From positions 124,001 through 188,000 of the forward strand of contig BMWJ01000002.1 of assembly GCA_014651175.1 (NCBI GenBank): a stretch of 64,000 nucleotides of DNA, in the 5' to 3' direction. Below are positions 8,101 through 16,564 of the stretch, in pieces. A program made the translations under genes and the position numbers. The notes under the pieces are model-generated. The model saw only the letters and a list, made by a program, of their open reading frames with translations, made no database searches and was not told the origin of the DNA. The stretch comes from Streptomyces clavifer (GTDB lineage: Bacteria; Actinomycetota; Actinomycetes; Streptomycetales; Streptomycetaceae). Each line of letters opens with the position of its first letter. The first letter of the stretch is position 1.

Positions 8101-9993
8101 ATGGACATGGAAGTCACCGCGTGGACATCGCTCCACAGTGCGATGAACGCGCAGAAGGACCGCAGGCCCTTCACCCGGGCCACGCTGCGCCGCATCGCGG
8201 CGTTCGCCCGCCCGCACCGGGGGCGGATCGGCCGCTTCCTGCTGCTGAGTGTGGTCACCGCGCTGCTCGCGGTGGCCACACCGGTGCTCGCGGGCGGCGT
8301 CGTCGACGCGATCGTGCGGGGCGACGGGACCGGGACCGTCACCCGGCTCGCCCTGCTCATCGCCCTCATCGCCGTCTGCGAGGCGGGGTTGGGGCTGCTC
8401 ACCCGGTGGCTCTCGGCCACGCTCGGCGAGGGGCTGATCCTCGACCTGCGCACCGCTGTCTTCGACCATGTGCAGCGGATGCCGGTCGCCTTCTTCACCC
8501 GGACCCGTACCGGCGCCCTGGTCAGCCGGCTCAACAATGACGTGATCGGCGCCCAACGGGCGTTCAGCAACACGCTCTCGGGTGTCGTCTCCAACCTCGT
8601 CACCCTGCTGCTGACCCTTGCCGTGATGCTGACCATCTCGTGGCAGATCACTCTGCTCGCCCTGGTCCTGCTGCCGGTGTTCGTCGTACCCGCCCGCCGG
8701 ATGGGCTCCCGCATGGCGTCGCTCCAGCGGGAGGCCGCGGGTCACAACGCGACGATGGGCACGCAGATGACGGAGCGCTTCTCGGCACCGGGGGCGACCC
8801 TCATCAAGCTCTTCGGGCGCCCCTCCGACGAGTCCGCCGCGTTCGCCGCCCGCGCGGGCCGGGTCCGTGACATCGGCATCCGGACGGCGATGCTGCAGTC
8901 CACCTTCATCACGGCCCTCACCCTGGTGTCCGCGCTGGCTCTCGCCCTCGTCTACGGCCTGGGCGGCTACTACGCGCTGCGCGGCAGCCTGGAGCCCGGA
9001 GCGGTGGTCGCCCTCGCCCTGCTCCTCACCCGGCTGTACGCGCCCCTGACCGCGCTGGCCGGCGCCCGGGTCGAGGTGATGAGCGCGATGGTCAGCTTCG
9101 AGCGCGTCTTCGAGATCCTCGACCTGAAGCCTCTGATCGCCGAGAAGCCGGATGCCCGCCGGGTGCCGGACGGCCCGGTGTCCGTCGAGTTCGACGGGGT
9201 GTCCTTCGGCTATCCGTCCGCCGACAAGGTCTCCCTCGCCTCGCTGGAGGAGGTCGCGACGCTCGACTCGCGGGGCGGTACCCGGGTCCTGCACGACGTG
9301 TCCTTCACCGCCGCACCGGGCCGGATGATCGCGCTCGTGGGTTCGTCCGGCGCCGGGAAGTCGACGATCGCGCAGCTGCTGCCCCGGCTGTACGACACCG
9401 ACGCGGGCACCGTGCGGCTGAACGGTGTCGACGTACGGGATCTGACGGCGGACTCGATCCGGGAGACGCTGGGCATGGTCACCCAGGACGGGCACCTCTT
9501 CCACGAATCGGTCCGCGCCAACCTGCTGCTCGCCCGGCCCGACGCCACCGAGGACGACATCTGGGACGCACTGCGCCGCTCCCGTCTGGACGGGCTCGTG
9601 GCCTCGCTGCCCGACGGCCTGGACACGGTCGTCGGCGAGCGTGGCTACCGGCTCTCGGGCGGGGAGCGGCAGCGGCTGACGATCGCCCGGCTGCTGCTGG
9701 CCCGTCAGCGGGTGGTGATCCTGGACGAGGCGACCGCGCACCTGGACTCCACGTCGGAGGCGGCCGTGCAGGAGGCCCTGGCCGAGGCGCTGGAGGGCCG
9801 TACGGCCGTGGTGATCGCGCACCGGCTCTCGACGGTGCGGGCCGCTGATCTGATCCTGGTCGTCGAGGACGGCCGGATCGTCGAACGGGGTACCCACGAA
9901 GAGCTGTTGAGCATCGGGGGACGGTACGAGGAGCTGTACCGCACCCAGTTCGAGCGGCCCGGCAGGGAGGAGGAGGCCCGCCCCGTCGGCTGA
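8101..9993 (+). CDS. ABC exporter, fused membrane and ATPase domains
   Basis: This 630-residue half-transporter has six transmembrane helices in about residues 40-330, then the nucleotide-binding domain. The domain has Walker A GSSGAGKS at residues 414-421, signature LSGGERQRL, Walker B VVILDEATAHLDS and switch His in IAHRLST. It should work as a homodimer exporting lipids, drugs or redox-active small molecules at the plasma membrane. A stretch between the domains (SADKVSLASLEEVATLDS) is an insertion before the Walker A strand. ATG 8101 is preceded by CCGGAGG. The upstream SoxR-type box suggests induction by redox-cycling compounds. That would fit efflux of a pigment, quinone or phenazine. 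Confidence 0.9.
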   Translation: MDMEVTAWTSLHSAMNAQKDRRPFTRATLRRIAAFARPHRGRIGRFLLLSVVTALLAVATPVLAGGVVDAIVRGDGTGTVTRLALLIALIAVCEAGLGLLTRWLSATLGEGLILDLRTAVFDHVQRMPVAFFTRTRTGALVSRLNNDVIGAQRAFSNTLSGVVSNLVTLLLTLAVMLTISWQITLLALVLLPVFVVPARRMGSRMASLQREAAGHNATMGTQMTERFSAPGATLIKLFGRPSDESAAFAARAGRVRDIGIRTAMLQSTFITALTLVSALALALVYGLGGYYALRGSLEPGAVVALALLLTRLYAPLTALAGARVEVMSAMVSFERVFEILDLKPLIAEKPDARRVPDGPVSVEFDGVSFGYPSADKVSLASLEEVATLDSRGGTRVLHDVSFTAAPGRMIALVGSSGAGKSTIAQLLPRLYDTDAGTVRLNGVDVRDLTADSIRETLGMVTQDGHLFHESVRANLLLARPDATEDDIWDALRRSRLDGLVASLPDGLDTVVGERGYRLSGGERQRLTIARLLLARQRVVILDEATAHLDSTSEAAVQEALAEALEGRTAVVIAHRLSTVRAADLILVVEDGRIVERGTHEELLSIGGRYEELYRTQFERPGREEEARPVG

Positions 9994-10012
9994 CCGCCGC
10001 ACCCCACGCGCC

Positions 10013-10055
10013 CGCCCGTGCCCGCTGCCGGCTGCCCCGGCGGCCGGCACGGGCG
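10013..10055. terminator. Hairpin after ABC exporter
   Basis: An outer 10-bp stem (CGCCCGTGCC 10013-10022 with 10046-10055) encloses a further GCCGGC repeat. It lies 20 bases past the exporter stop and before the convergent gene at 10138. Confidence 0.65.
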
Positions 10056-10137
10056 CGAGCAGCCGTGTGACCGGCAGGAACGCGCCGCCTCACAACGGTT
10101 CGACTGAGTAGCCGTCAGCGTGGCGAGCGCTGCTGAA

Positions 10138-10935
10138 TCACTGCCTGAGAAGGGACATCAGATCGCGCATGTCGCTGATCAGCGCCGGGTGGTGGGGGCT
10201 CAGGTCGGGCGTGTCCGGCTCTTCCCCGCGCTCGCCCCCGCCGCCGTCGGACCCTCCCCCGTGGTCCTCGTCCACGTACTGCGTGAACGAGGAGAGGCTC
10301 AAGGACAGGACCGCGCCGCCTTCACGTACCCAGAGCTCGGCGTGACCCCGGTCCGAGGTCCTCAGGTAGGCCGCGTCGCCGAGGTCCGGGACGGTCTCCA
10401 GCCTCGCCTCAGGGTCGGCGCCGGGGCCGGACACCCACTGCCGCGCCTCGAATTCCGCGCCGGGGTCGGTCTTCTTGTGCAGCTCGACGGTGATCCCGAC
10501 GGTGTACTCGACGGTCCAGCCGCTCCCGGTCCGCTCGTCCTCGGCCGGGGACCGGAGGGGCACGGAGCACCGGACCTGGTCGAGGGCCGCATGCTTCGAG
10601 AGCTGCGACTCCGACGGGCCCGTGGCCTCTCTCGGTGCGATGGCCGTTCCGATCGATCTCATCCGGAGCGAGGTGCAGGGGTCCTGATCCAGCTGGTACC
10701 CGTGCATGTCCGGTGCCCGGTCGCCGATCCCGTAGGCGACCAGGGCCACCCCCCAGACGACCGACGCCGCGACCGCCCCGCCGACCGCCCATAACCATGG
10801 CTTCCGCCGGCCGACGGGCTCCCGGTCCGGGTCGCCCATCACCTCGGCGGCCTCGGCCGAACCGAACTCCCCCACCATCTCAGGCTCGCTGATCAACCCG
10901 TCCCCCTCGGCTGCGCCGTCTCCAGTCCTCACCAT
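10138..10935 (-). CDS. Single-pass membrane protein, unknown function
   Basis: The 265-residue protein has an acidic cytoplasmic N-terminus, then RRKPW and one transmembrane helix (about residues 48-70). An extracytoplasmic domain of about 150 residues with two cysteines (DPCTSLRM and VRCSVPL) follows. The tail is Gly/Asp/Glu-rich. The architecture recalls secreted or anchored DUF3558-like domains, but I cannot name the family with confidence. The ATG at 10935 lacks a clear Shine-Dalgarno sequence, so translation may be leaderless. It is convergent with the exporter. Confidence 0.7.
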   Translation of the reverse strand: MVRTGDGAAEGDGLISEPEMVGEFGSAEAAEVMGDPDREPVGRRKPWLWAVGGAVAASVVWGVALVAYGIGDRAPDMHGYQLDQDPCTSLRMRSIGTAIAPREATGPSESQLSKHAALDQVRCSVPLRSPAEDERTGSGWTVEYTVGITVELHKKTDPGAEFEARQWVSGPGADPEARLETVPDLGDAAYLRTSDRGHAELWVREGGAVLSLSLSSFTQYVDEDHGGGSDGGGGERGEEPDTPDLSPHHPALISDMRDLMSLLRQ

Positions 10936-11107
10936 GATCGCAGCAGCGTCGCGCCGTCAGGGGTCTTACCGGTCCCGCACCGCCTGTGCGCGGTGCGGGA
11001 GTCACGTGCCCGGTCGGTACCCGGGGGCGGTCCGTGCCTCGGGAGGGTGGCGACCTCGCGGGAATACGGACCGGATCAGGACAGCGTCCCGGGACGCGGC
11101 ACGGGGC

Positions 11108-12592
11108 TCAGCACGGAACACATGACCCAGCCGGGGATGAGCCGCGGTCTCGGACGTAGACAGTGATATGCGCCCCGTTCACCCGCCTTGTTGCGTACTC
11201 GCGAAAGTGACGCTCCAGGGTGTCTGTTTTCGCCTTCTCCTGTGGATCGGAGAGAGAGTCTTCGCGCGCCGCGCGGACCGTGATGATCCGATGGAACTGC
11301 ATCATGCGCGCCGCGATGTCGCGGGCGGGAAGCTCGACACCGGCGAGCGTGTTCGACTCAACGGGGTCCTGTGCCAGGGCGAGATCTGTCAGCTGACGGG
11401 AGTCCCCGGGGTAGGTCGCGGCCAGGATCCTGTGTCGGCCGGCGAGGTAGACCAGCCCGTCACCGGGGCGGGCTTCTTCCCGCACAGCGGCGCCGATGGC
11501 GGTGACGTCATTGCTCCGGCTCTGTGGGGTTCTGAGCGAGAGGCTCGGCGGTACGAGCGCGACCAGGGCCGCGACCGCCGCGATGTGGACGGTCCGGGAG
11601 TATCGCGGCAGCCGGTGGACGTACTCCAGCCAGGCACCGACCAGCAGGGCGACTCCGATGTTGCTGAAGAGGAGGTAGCGGTCGACGAACAGCGGTTTGA
11701 CCAGGGAGGCGGTCAGCAGCAGAGCACCCGGGAGTACGAGAATCGGCACGGCCAGCGCGGCGAGCCGCACGGGCCCGTCACTCCGCAGCGGCGCCCGGGC
11801 ACACGCCACCCCGACAATCACCGCGACCAGCAAGTGGTAGGGGCGCACCGGTCCGCCGATCCAGGACACCTGTTCCGACTGTCCCGCACTGACGACTACG
11901 AGCGGCAACAGCCCGATCACCACACTGGCAGCGGCGACACTCCACGCCCTCAGCACCCCTTTCGGCGTGCCGGAGACGATCAGTGTGACGCCGTGTGCGG
12001 CCAGTGCCAGGACCGCGAACTCGTGGAGCAGGCAGGCCAGGAGCATGGTGAGGCCGTACACCGTCCAGCGCCACCGGTCGCGCCGTCGGACGTTGGCCAC
12101 CAGTGCGTAGGTGGCCCAGGCGACCAGGGCGCAGACCATGGCGTAGGAGCGGCCTTCCTGCGCGTATTTCTGCACCTGGGGAAGGAGCGCGAACACCAGC
12201 CCGGCCAGCACTCCGGCGCGGGGTCCCGCCAGGCGCAGTCCGAGAAGTCCGATCCCGCCCGCTGCGGCGGACATGGCCAGCACGGACGGTAGCCGCAAGG
12301 ACAGCAGCCCGGGACCGAAGAGATCGAAGATCACGTGCATCACAGCGTAGTAGAGGGCGTGGACCAGGTCGACCTGCTGGACCGTGGCCCATATCTGGGA
12401 CGGCTCGCGTAGCGCGAGTTGGTAGGTGACGGCCTCGTCGCCCCACATCGTGTTCTGCCTGCGGATGCCCCAGAGTCCCAGAGCCGCGGTCAGTGACGCG
12501 GGTGCGATGAGGACCAGGGTCCTGACCGGGCCGGAGGGCAGCCGGGCCGGAGCCGGCCCGGTGGCGGCGGGGGCGCGTACATCGAGGGACAT
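11108..12592 (-). CDS. GT39-like integral membrane glycosyltransferase
   Basis: The 494-residue polytopic protein has about ten hydrophobic helices. The first loop carries MWGDEAVTY, where Asp-Glu corresponds to the catalytic acidic pair of the GT39/GT-C polyprenol-phosphate-sugar mannosyltransferase-like family. RYLLFSNIG and a soluble C-terminal region follow. Such proteins transfer a sugar from a polyprenyl-phosphate donor outside the membrane. Acceptor and donor are unknown here. It is divergent from a two-component system with only 125 bases between, so it may be that system's target. Confidence 0.8.
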   Translation of the reverse strand: MSLDVRAPAATGPAPARLPSGPVRTLVLIAPASLTAALGLWGIRRQNTMWGDEAVTYQLALREPSQIWATVQQVDLVHALYYAVMHVIFDLFGPGLLSLRLPSVLAMSAAAGGIGLLGLRLAGPRAGVLAGLVFALLPQVQKYAQEGRSYAMVCALVAWATYALVANVRRRDRWRWTVYGLTMLLACLLHEFAVLALAAHGVTLIVSGTPKGVLRAWSVAAASVVIGLLPLVVVSAGQSEQVSWIGGPVRPYHLLVAVIVGVACARAPLRSDGPVRLAALAVPILVLPGALLLTASLVKPLFVDRYLLFSNIGVALLVGAWLEYVHRLPRYSRTVHIAAVAALVALVPPSLSLRTPQSRSNDVTAIGAAVREEARPGDGLVYLAGRHRILAATYPGDSRQLTDLALAQDPVESNTLAGVELPARDIAARMMQFHRIITVRAAREDSLSDPQEKAKTDTLERHFREYATRRVNGAHITVYVRDRGSSPAGSCVPC

Positions 12593-12717
12593 CGGCGACG
12601 GGACCTTTCGGCGGCGTGGAGAGGTCGCCAGCGTGCCCGGCCCCTGGTGACCGGTTGCTGACCCGACCTGACCGGCCGATCAGGAAACCGTCCCGGCGCT
12701 GTGCGAGGCTGCACGGC

Positions 12718-13398
12718 ATGCGCATCCTGGTGGTCGAAGACGAGGCGGACCTTGCCCGAACCCTGCACACCGGTCTGACCGCCGAGGGTTACAGCGTCGA
12801 CCTCGCCCATGACGGCCGACAAGGGCTGTGGATGGCCAGGACCGGTGAATACGCCGTCGTCGTCATGGACTTGATGCTGCCCGGCCTCAACGGCTACAAG
12901 GTCTGCGCCCAACTGCGCCGCGAGGGCAACGCGACCCCGATCCTGGTGCTCACGGCCAAGGACGGGGAGTGGGACCAGGCGGAGGCTCTGGACACGGGTG
13001 CCGACGACTACCTGGCCAAGCCCTTCTCGTACCTGGTGCTGGTCGCACGGCTGCGGGCCCTGGTCAGGCGAGCCGCCGCCGTGGCCCCGCCCGTGCTCGC
13101 CGTGGGTGACCTGTCGCTGGATGTCGCCGCCCGGGTCTGCCGCCGGGCCGGGGTGCGGGTGGAGGTCACCCCGAGGGAGTTCTCCGTGCTGGAGCTGCTG
13201 GCCCGCCGGGCGGGCCAGGCGGTCTCGAAAGCGGATCTGCTCTATCACGCGTGGCCTGATGACGCCCTGGACCCGAATCTGGTGGAGGCGCGCGTCAGCG
13301 TTCTGCGTAAGAAGGTGGACGCCGCATTCGACCGGCGGTCCGTGCAGACCGTGCGAGGTATCGGCTACCGCCTGGTGGACGACCGTGAACACGGCTGA
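12718..13398 (+). CDS. OmpR-family response regulator
   Basis: The 226-residue regulator has a receiver domain (residues 1-115) with the acidic pair Glu8-Asp9, phospho-acceptor Asp51 in VVMDLMLPG and Lys in DYLAKPF. A winged-helix output domain follows (TPREFSVLELL, VEARVSVLRKKV, VRGIGYRL). The ATG at 12718 fits the conserved MRILVVEDE start. The kinase gene begins inside its last codons, so the two are coupled. It should bind direct repeats in front of target genes after phosphorylation. Confidence 0.93.
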   Translation: MRILVVEDEADLARTLHTGLTAEGYSVDLAHDGRQGLWMARTGEYAVVVMDLMLPGLNGYKVCAQLRREGNATPILVLTAKDGEWDQAEALDTGADDYLAKPFSYLVLVARLRALVRRAAAVAPPVLAVGDLSLDVAARVCRRAGVRVEVTPREFSVLELLARRAGQAVSKADLLYHAWPDDALDPNLVEARVSVLRKKVDAAFDRRSVQTVRGIGYRLVDDREHG

Positions 13399-14878
13399 GC
13401 CGCGACGCATGGGGTGGCCACGGTCCGTACGCGCCCGTACCGCCCTCGTCGTCGCCTCGACCGCCGCCGTCATCCTGGTCGCCATCGGCTGGTGGCTGCA
13501 CCGCGACGTCTACCGTCAGGGCACCCGGATCGCCCAGGAACAGGCCCGGGCCCCTCTCCTCGCTCTCGCCGACCAACTGCGTGAGGGCGTGGTTCCCAGC
13601 CGCAGAAGCGCCGTACCGTACGAGGTCGTCGCGACCGGTCGCAGCACAGCTGTCGCCGCCGGCGGAGGCATGGACGTCTTCGCCCCGGGCTCCCCCCATG
13701 TGCTGCCCGCACCGCCCCCGCTCTCCGGGCCCACCGACACCGATTCGGGCTGGTACTACACGCAACGCTACATCCGCATTCCGGAGCGCCGCGGCGACGG
13801 GCCCGCGGGCCGCTTCGACCTGTCCGGCGGTACCTACCCGGTCCTGTTCGCCGACATCTGGGCCGGTGAACTGAGCACCGAGCAGGCGGCTGCCCTGGGC
13901 GTCGCCCCGGACGCCACACTGCGGGTTCATGTGGTCGTGCTCCCCGACACGGCCGAGGCGATCACCGACAACATCTACCTTCTGCTGCTGCGGGCCGGAC
14001 TCGTCAGCCTGGTGCTGATCTCCGCTGTCACCTACGTCACCGTACGGGTGGCGCTGCGGCCGGTGGAGGCGATCCGTACGGCCACCGCCTCGGTCACCGC
14101 GAGCGACCCGAGAGAGCGTGTCACCGTGCCCGCCACGGGGCACGAGATCGCCGCCCTGGCCTCCACCATCAACACCACCCTGCAACGCCTCGACGAGGCA
14201 GCCACCCGGCAGAGACGCTTCGTCGCGGACGCCGCACACGAACTGCGCAGCCCTCTGGCAAGCTTGACGGTCAGTCTGGAAGTGGCGCTCGCCTACCCGG
14301 ACCGCACCGACTGGCCCGGTGCGGTCGCTACCGCCGCACGGCAGACCGGACGTCTCCGGAGCCTCGCCGAGGACCTGCTGCTCCTCGCCCGCCTCGACGC
14401 CCACGCACCGACGACCGGCAGCGGCACCGTGGACCTGGCCGCCCTCGTGTCCCTGCTCGTCGGGCAGTACGACCTGCCGGACCGACCGATGACACTCACC
14501 GCGGACACCACCGCGCCCGCCTACGCGCGCGGCAGCAAGGGCGACTACGAGCGACTGCTGCGCAACCTCGTCGACAACGCCGCTCGCCACGCCACGAGCC
14601 GCGTCCAGGTCAACGTCCGGAACCAGGACGAGCAGGTCGTCCTGTCCGTGCACGACGACGGGCCGGGCATACCCGGCGAGGACGCCGAGCGCGTCTTCGA
14701 ACGTTTCGTCCGGCTCGACGACGCCCGCTCCCGCGACCTCGGGGGCACCGGCCTCGGCCTCCCCATCGCCCGCGAACTCGCGCACCGCCACCGAGGAACG
14801 CTGGCTCTCGTCCCCTCCGGCGTCGGGGCGTGCTTCCAGCTGCGCCTTCCCCGAGCGCCCGCTCCGCCCGATCCGTGA
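13385..14878 (+). CDS. Sensor histidine kinase
   Basis: This membrane kinase of about 497 residues has a transmembrane helix near residues 18-38, an extracytoplasmic sensing domain of about 165 residues and a second helix near 200-222. HAMP, HisKA with His285 in AAHELRSPL, and an HATPase domain follow, with the N box NLVDNAARHA, G1 DDGPGIPG and G2 GGTGLGLPIA. GTG 13385 overlaps the regulator gene by 14 bases, and ATG 13409 is an alternative. It phosphorylates the upstream OmpR-type regulator. The signal is not predictable from sequence. Confidence 0.92.
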   Translation: MNTAEPRRMGWPRSVRARTALVVASTAAVILVAIGWWLHRDVYRQGTRIAQEQARAPLLALADQLREGVVPSRRSAVPYEVVATGRSTAVAAGGGMDVFAPGSPHVLPAPPPLSGPTDTDSGWYYTQRYIRIPERRGDGPAGRFDLSGGTYPVLFADIWAGELSTEQAAALGVAPDATLRVHVVVLPDTAEAITDNIYLLLLRAGLVSLVLISAVTYVTVRVALRPVEAIRTATASVTASDPRERVTVPATGHEIAALASTINTTLQRLDEAATRQRRFVADAAHELRSPLASLTVSLEVALAYPDRTDWPGAVATAARQTGRLRSLAEDLLLLARLDAHAPTTGSGTVDLAALVSLLVGQYDLPDRPMTLTADTTAPAYARGSKGDYERLLRNLVDNAARHATSRVQVNVRNQDEQVVLSVHDDGPGIPGEDAERVFERFVRLDDARSRDLGGTGLGLPIARELAHRHRGTLALVPSGVGACFQLRLPRAPAPPDP

Positions 14879-14977
14879 CCCGCTCTTACGAGGTGGTGCC
14901 TGGTTGGGTGGGAAGCGTGGGTGCCTGACCTGGTGTTTGCGTCAGCTGGTGGCGTCGCGGTCGGAGACGGGGCCGGA

Positions 14978-15517
14978 TCAGAAGCACGACTGGCGGGGCA
15001 GGCGGCCCAGTACGGCACGGAACCTCTCCCGTCCTGCCGTGACGCTCGCGTCCCACAGACCTGCTCCGTCACTGCTCAGCGAGTGGGACTGGAGCCGTTG
15101 TTCCTCGGCGAGAAGGCTGGCCCCCGCCACGTTCTGGTCCAGCATCCCCATCGCGGTGAGCGCCACATGGCCGCAGGACACCGCGTCATCAGCGCTTCCC
15201 GAGCCATGAACCAGCAGGGCATACCGCAAGGTGAGGACAGCGAAGAAGGCGTAGGTGTCGACGACATCGGTGATCCCCTCCTCGTTCGGCTGAAGCTCCG
15301 GGAACTGCTCCAGCAGGCGTACGCGCTCGGCAGCGTCGGCGATCGGCCGGTCGGCGTACCAGAGGTCGCGTACGGACTCCGCGTAGAAGTCCAGGTCGGA
15401 TTCCCGCCCCGGTGTGCTCGCTCGCAAGCCCATGAACAGTGGCGTCATGCGCTCGGTGCAGGCGGCGACGCGAGTGAATAGCTGCACGGAACGGATGGCG
15501 GGAAGCGAGACGGGCAC
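14978..15517 (-). CDS. DUF416-like protein
   Basis: The 179-residue helical protein has the pattern AACTERMTPLF, then a spaced aromatic FYAESVRDLWY, then DVVDTYAFFAVLTLRYALLVHG. This corresponds to the DUF416/YjaG family (CxERM, later D..Y.A...AL), whose function is unknown. It starts at GTG 15517, the first start after an in-frame stop at 15577. A strong hairpin ends only four bases before this start, leaving no room for a normal ribosome site, so expression is probably weak or the start is wrong. Confidence 0.6.
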   Translation of the reverse strand: MPVSLPAIRSVQLFTRVAACTERMTPLFMGLRASTPGRESDLDFYAESVRDLWYADRPIADAAERVRLLEQFPELQPNEEGITDVVDTYAFFAVLTLRYALLVHGSGSADDAVSCGHVALTAMGMLDQNVAGASLLAEEQRLQSHSLSSDGAGLWDASVTAGRERFRAVLGRLPRQSCF

Positions 15518-15521
15518 ATGC

Positions 15522-15559
15522 GACAGGGCCTCGGCCGCCGTGGCGGCCGAGGCCCTGTC
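15522..15559 (-). terminator. Terminator of the betaine operon
   Basis: A perfect 18-bp inverted repeat (15522-15539 with 15542-15559) has a two-base centre and lies 20 bases beyond the stop of the last operon gene. It separates that operon from the DUF416-like gene on the same strand. Confidence 0.8.
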
Positions 15560-15579
15560 CGAGGGGTGCCCGGTTCAGG

Positions 15580-16563
15580 TCACCGGTCCAGCCACTTCTT
15601 CCATGTGGCCGGGTTCTCCTCGATCCAGCGTTCGGCGGCCTCGCCGGGCGCCAGCCGCTCGGAGGCGATCATTTCCGAGACCTTGTTCTGGTCCTTCTCC
15701 GACCAGTGGAACTTCTTCAGGAAGGCGGCCGCCTCCCCGCCGCGCTTCGAGAAGTCCGCGTTGAGGTACTTCTGGAGCGGGGTCGTCGGGTAGGCGCAGT
15801 CGATGTCCTCCGGGGCCTTCGCGGCGCATGCGTCGGAGTACTCCGGGAGTTCCACCTCGACCATCGGCACTTCGTTGAACAGCCACTGCGGCTGGTACCA
15901 GTAGCTGAGGAAGGGCTTCTTCTCCTTGGCGAACTGCTGGATCTGGGTGATCTGCGCCGCTTCGGAACCGGCGAAGACGACCTTGTAGTCGAGGCCGAGG
16001 TTCTTCACCAGTGCCTTGTCGTTGGTGACGTAGGACGGCGAACCGTCCATCAGCTGGCCCTTGTCGCCGCTCTCCGGGGTGCGCAGCTCGTCGGCGTACT
16101 TGTCGAGGTTCTTCCACTCGGTGACGTCGGGGTGCTCCTCCGCCCAGTACGCGGGGACGTACCAGCCGATGTGCCCCGTGACGCCGAGGTCGCCGCCGGG
16201 GACGATGGTCTTCTTGTCCTCGACGTACAGCTTCTCCTGGTCGGGGTGGCCCCAGTCCTCCAGGATGGCGTCCACCCGGCCCTGGCTGAGGGCGTCCCAG
16301 GCGGGGACCTCGTCGGTCTGGACGAGGTCGACGCGGTAGCCCAGTTCGTCCTCCAGGAGCTTCTGTGCAACGGCCACGTTGGCCTGGGCGCCGACCCAGG
16401 ACTGCACGGAGAGCGTGACGGTCTTGATGTCGGCGGGGGCCGCGAACGGGGATGCCTGCTTGGTCATGTCCGCGGCTCCGCAGCCGGTGACGGCCAGCAG
16501 GGCGGCGGCCGAGGCCACGGTCGCGGTCGTGCGCAGGTGCGCGCGGGTACGGGTGCGAGCCAT
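15580..16563 (-). CDS. Glycine betaine ABC transporter substrate-binding lipoprotein
   Basis: The 327-residue OpuAC/ProX-type binding protein has a lipoprotein signal with lipobox LLAVTGCG. Its mature part shows the family pattern: TVTLSVQSWVGAQANVAV, LEDWGHPDQEK and GHIGWYVPAYW. The many tryptophans fit the aromatic cage that holds the quaternary ammonium of betaine or related osmolytes. It is the last gene of the betB-betA-ATPase-permease-binding protein unit, with one base between it and the permease. It should deliver imported glycine betaine, possibly choline for the two dehydrogenases. Confidence 0.9.
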   Translation of the reverse strand: MARTRTRAHLRTTATVASAAALLAVTGCGAADMTKQASPFAAPADIKTVTLSVQSWVGAQANVAVAQKLLEDELGYRVDLVQTDEVPAWDALSQGRVDAILEDWGHPDQEKLYVEDKKTIVPGGDLGVTGHIGWYVPAYWAEEHPDVTEWKNLDKYADELRTPESGDKGQLMDGSPSYVTNDKALVKNLGLDYKVVFAGSEAAQITQIQQFAKEKKPFLSYWYQPQWLFNEVPMVEVELPEYSDACAAKAPEDIDCAYPTTPLQKYLNADFSKRGGEAAAFLKKFHWSEKDQNKVSEMIASERLAPGEAAERWIEENPATWKKWLDR

Positions 16564-16564
16564 G

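Noticed and set aside
14879-14977. GT-rich stretch after the histidine kinase considered as an insertion sequence scar
   Set aside because: I could see no inverted ends or transposase pattern in 99 bases.
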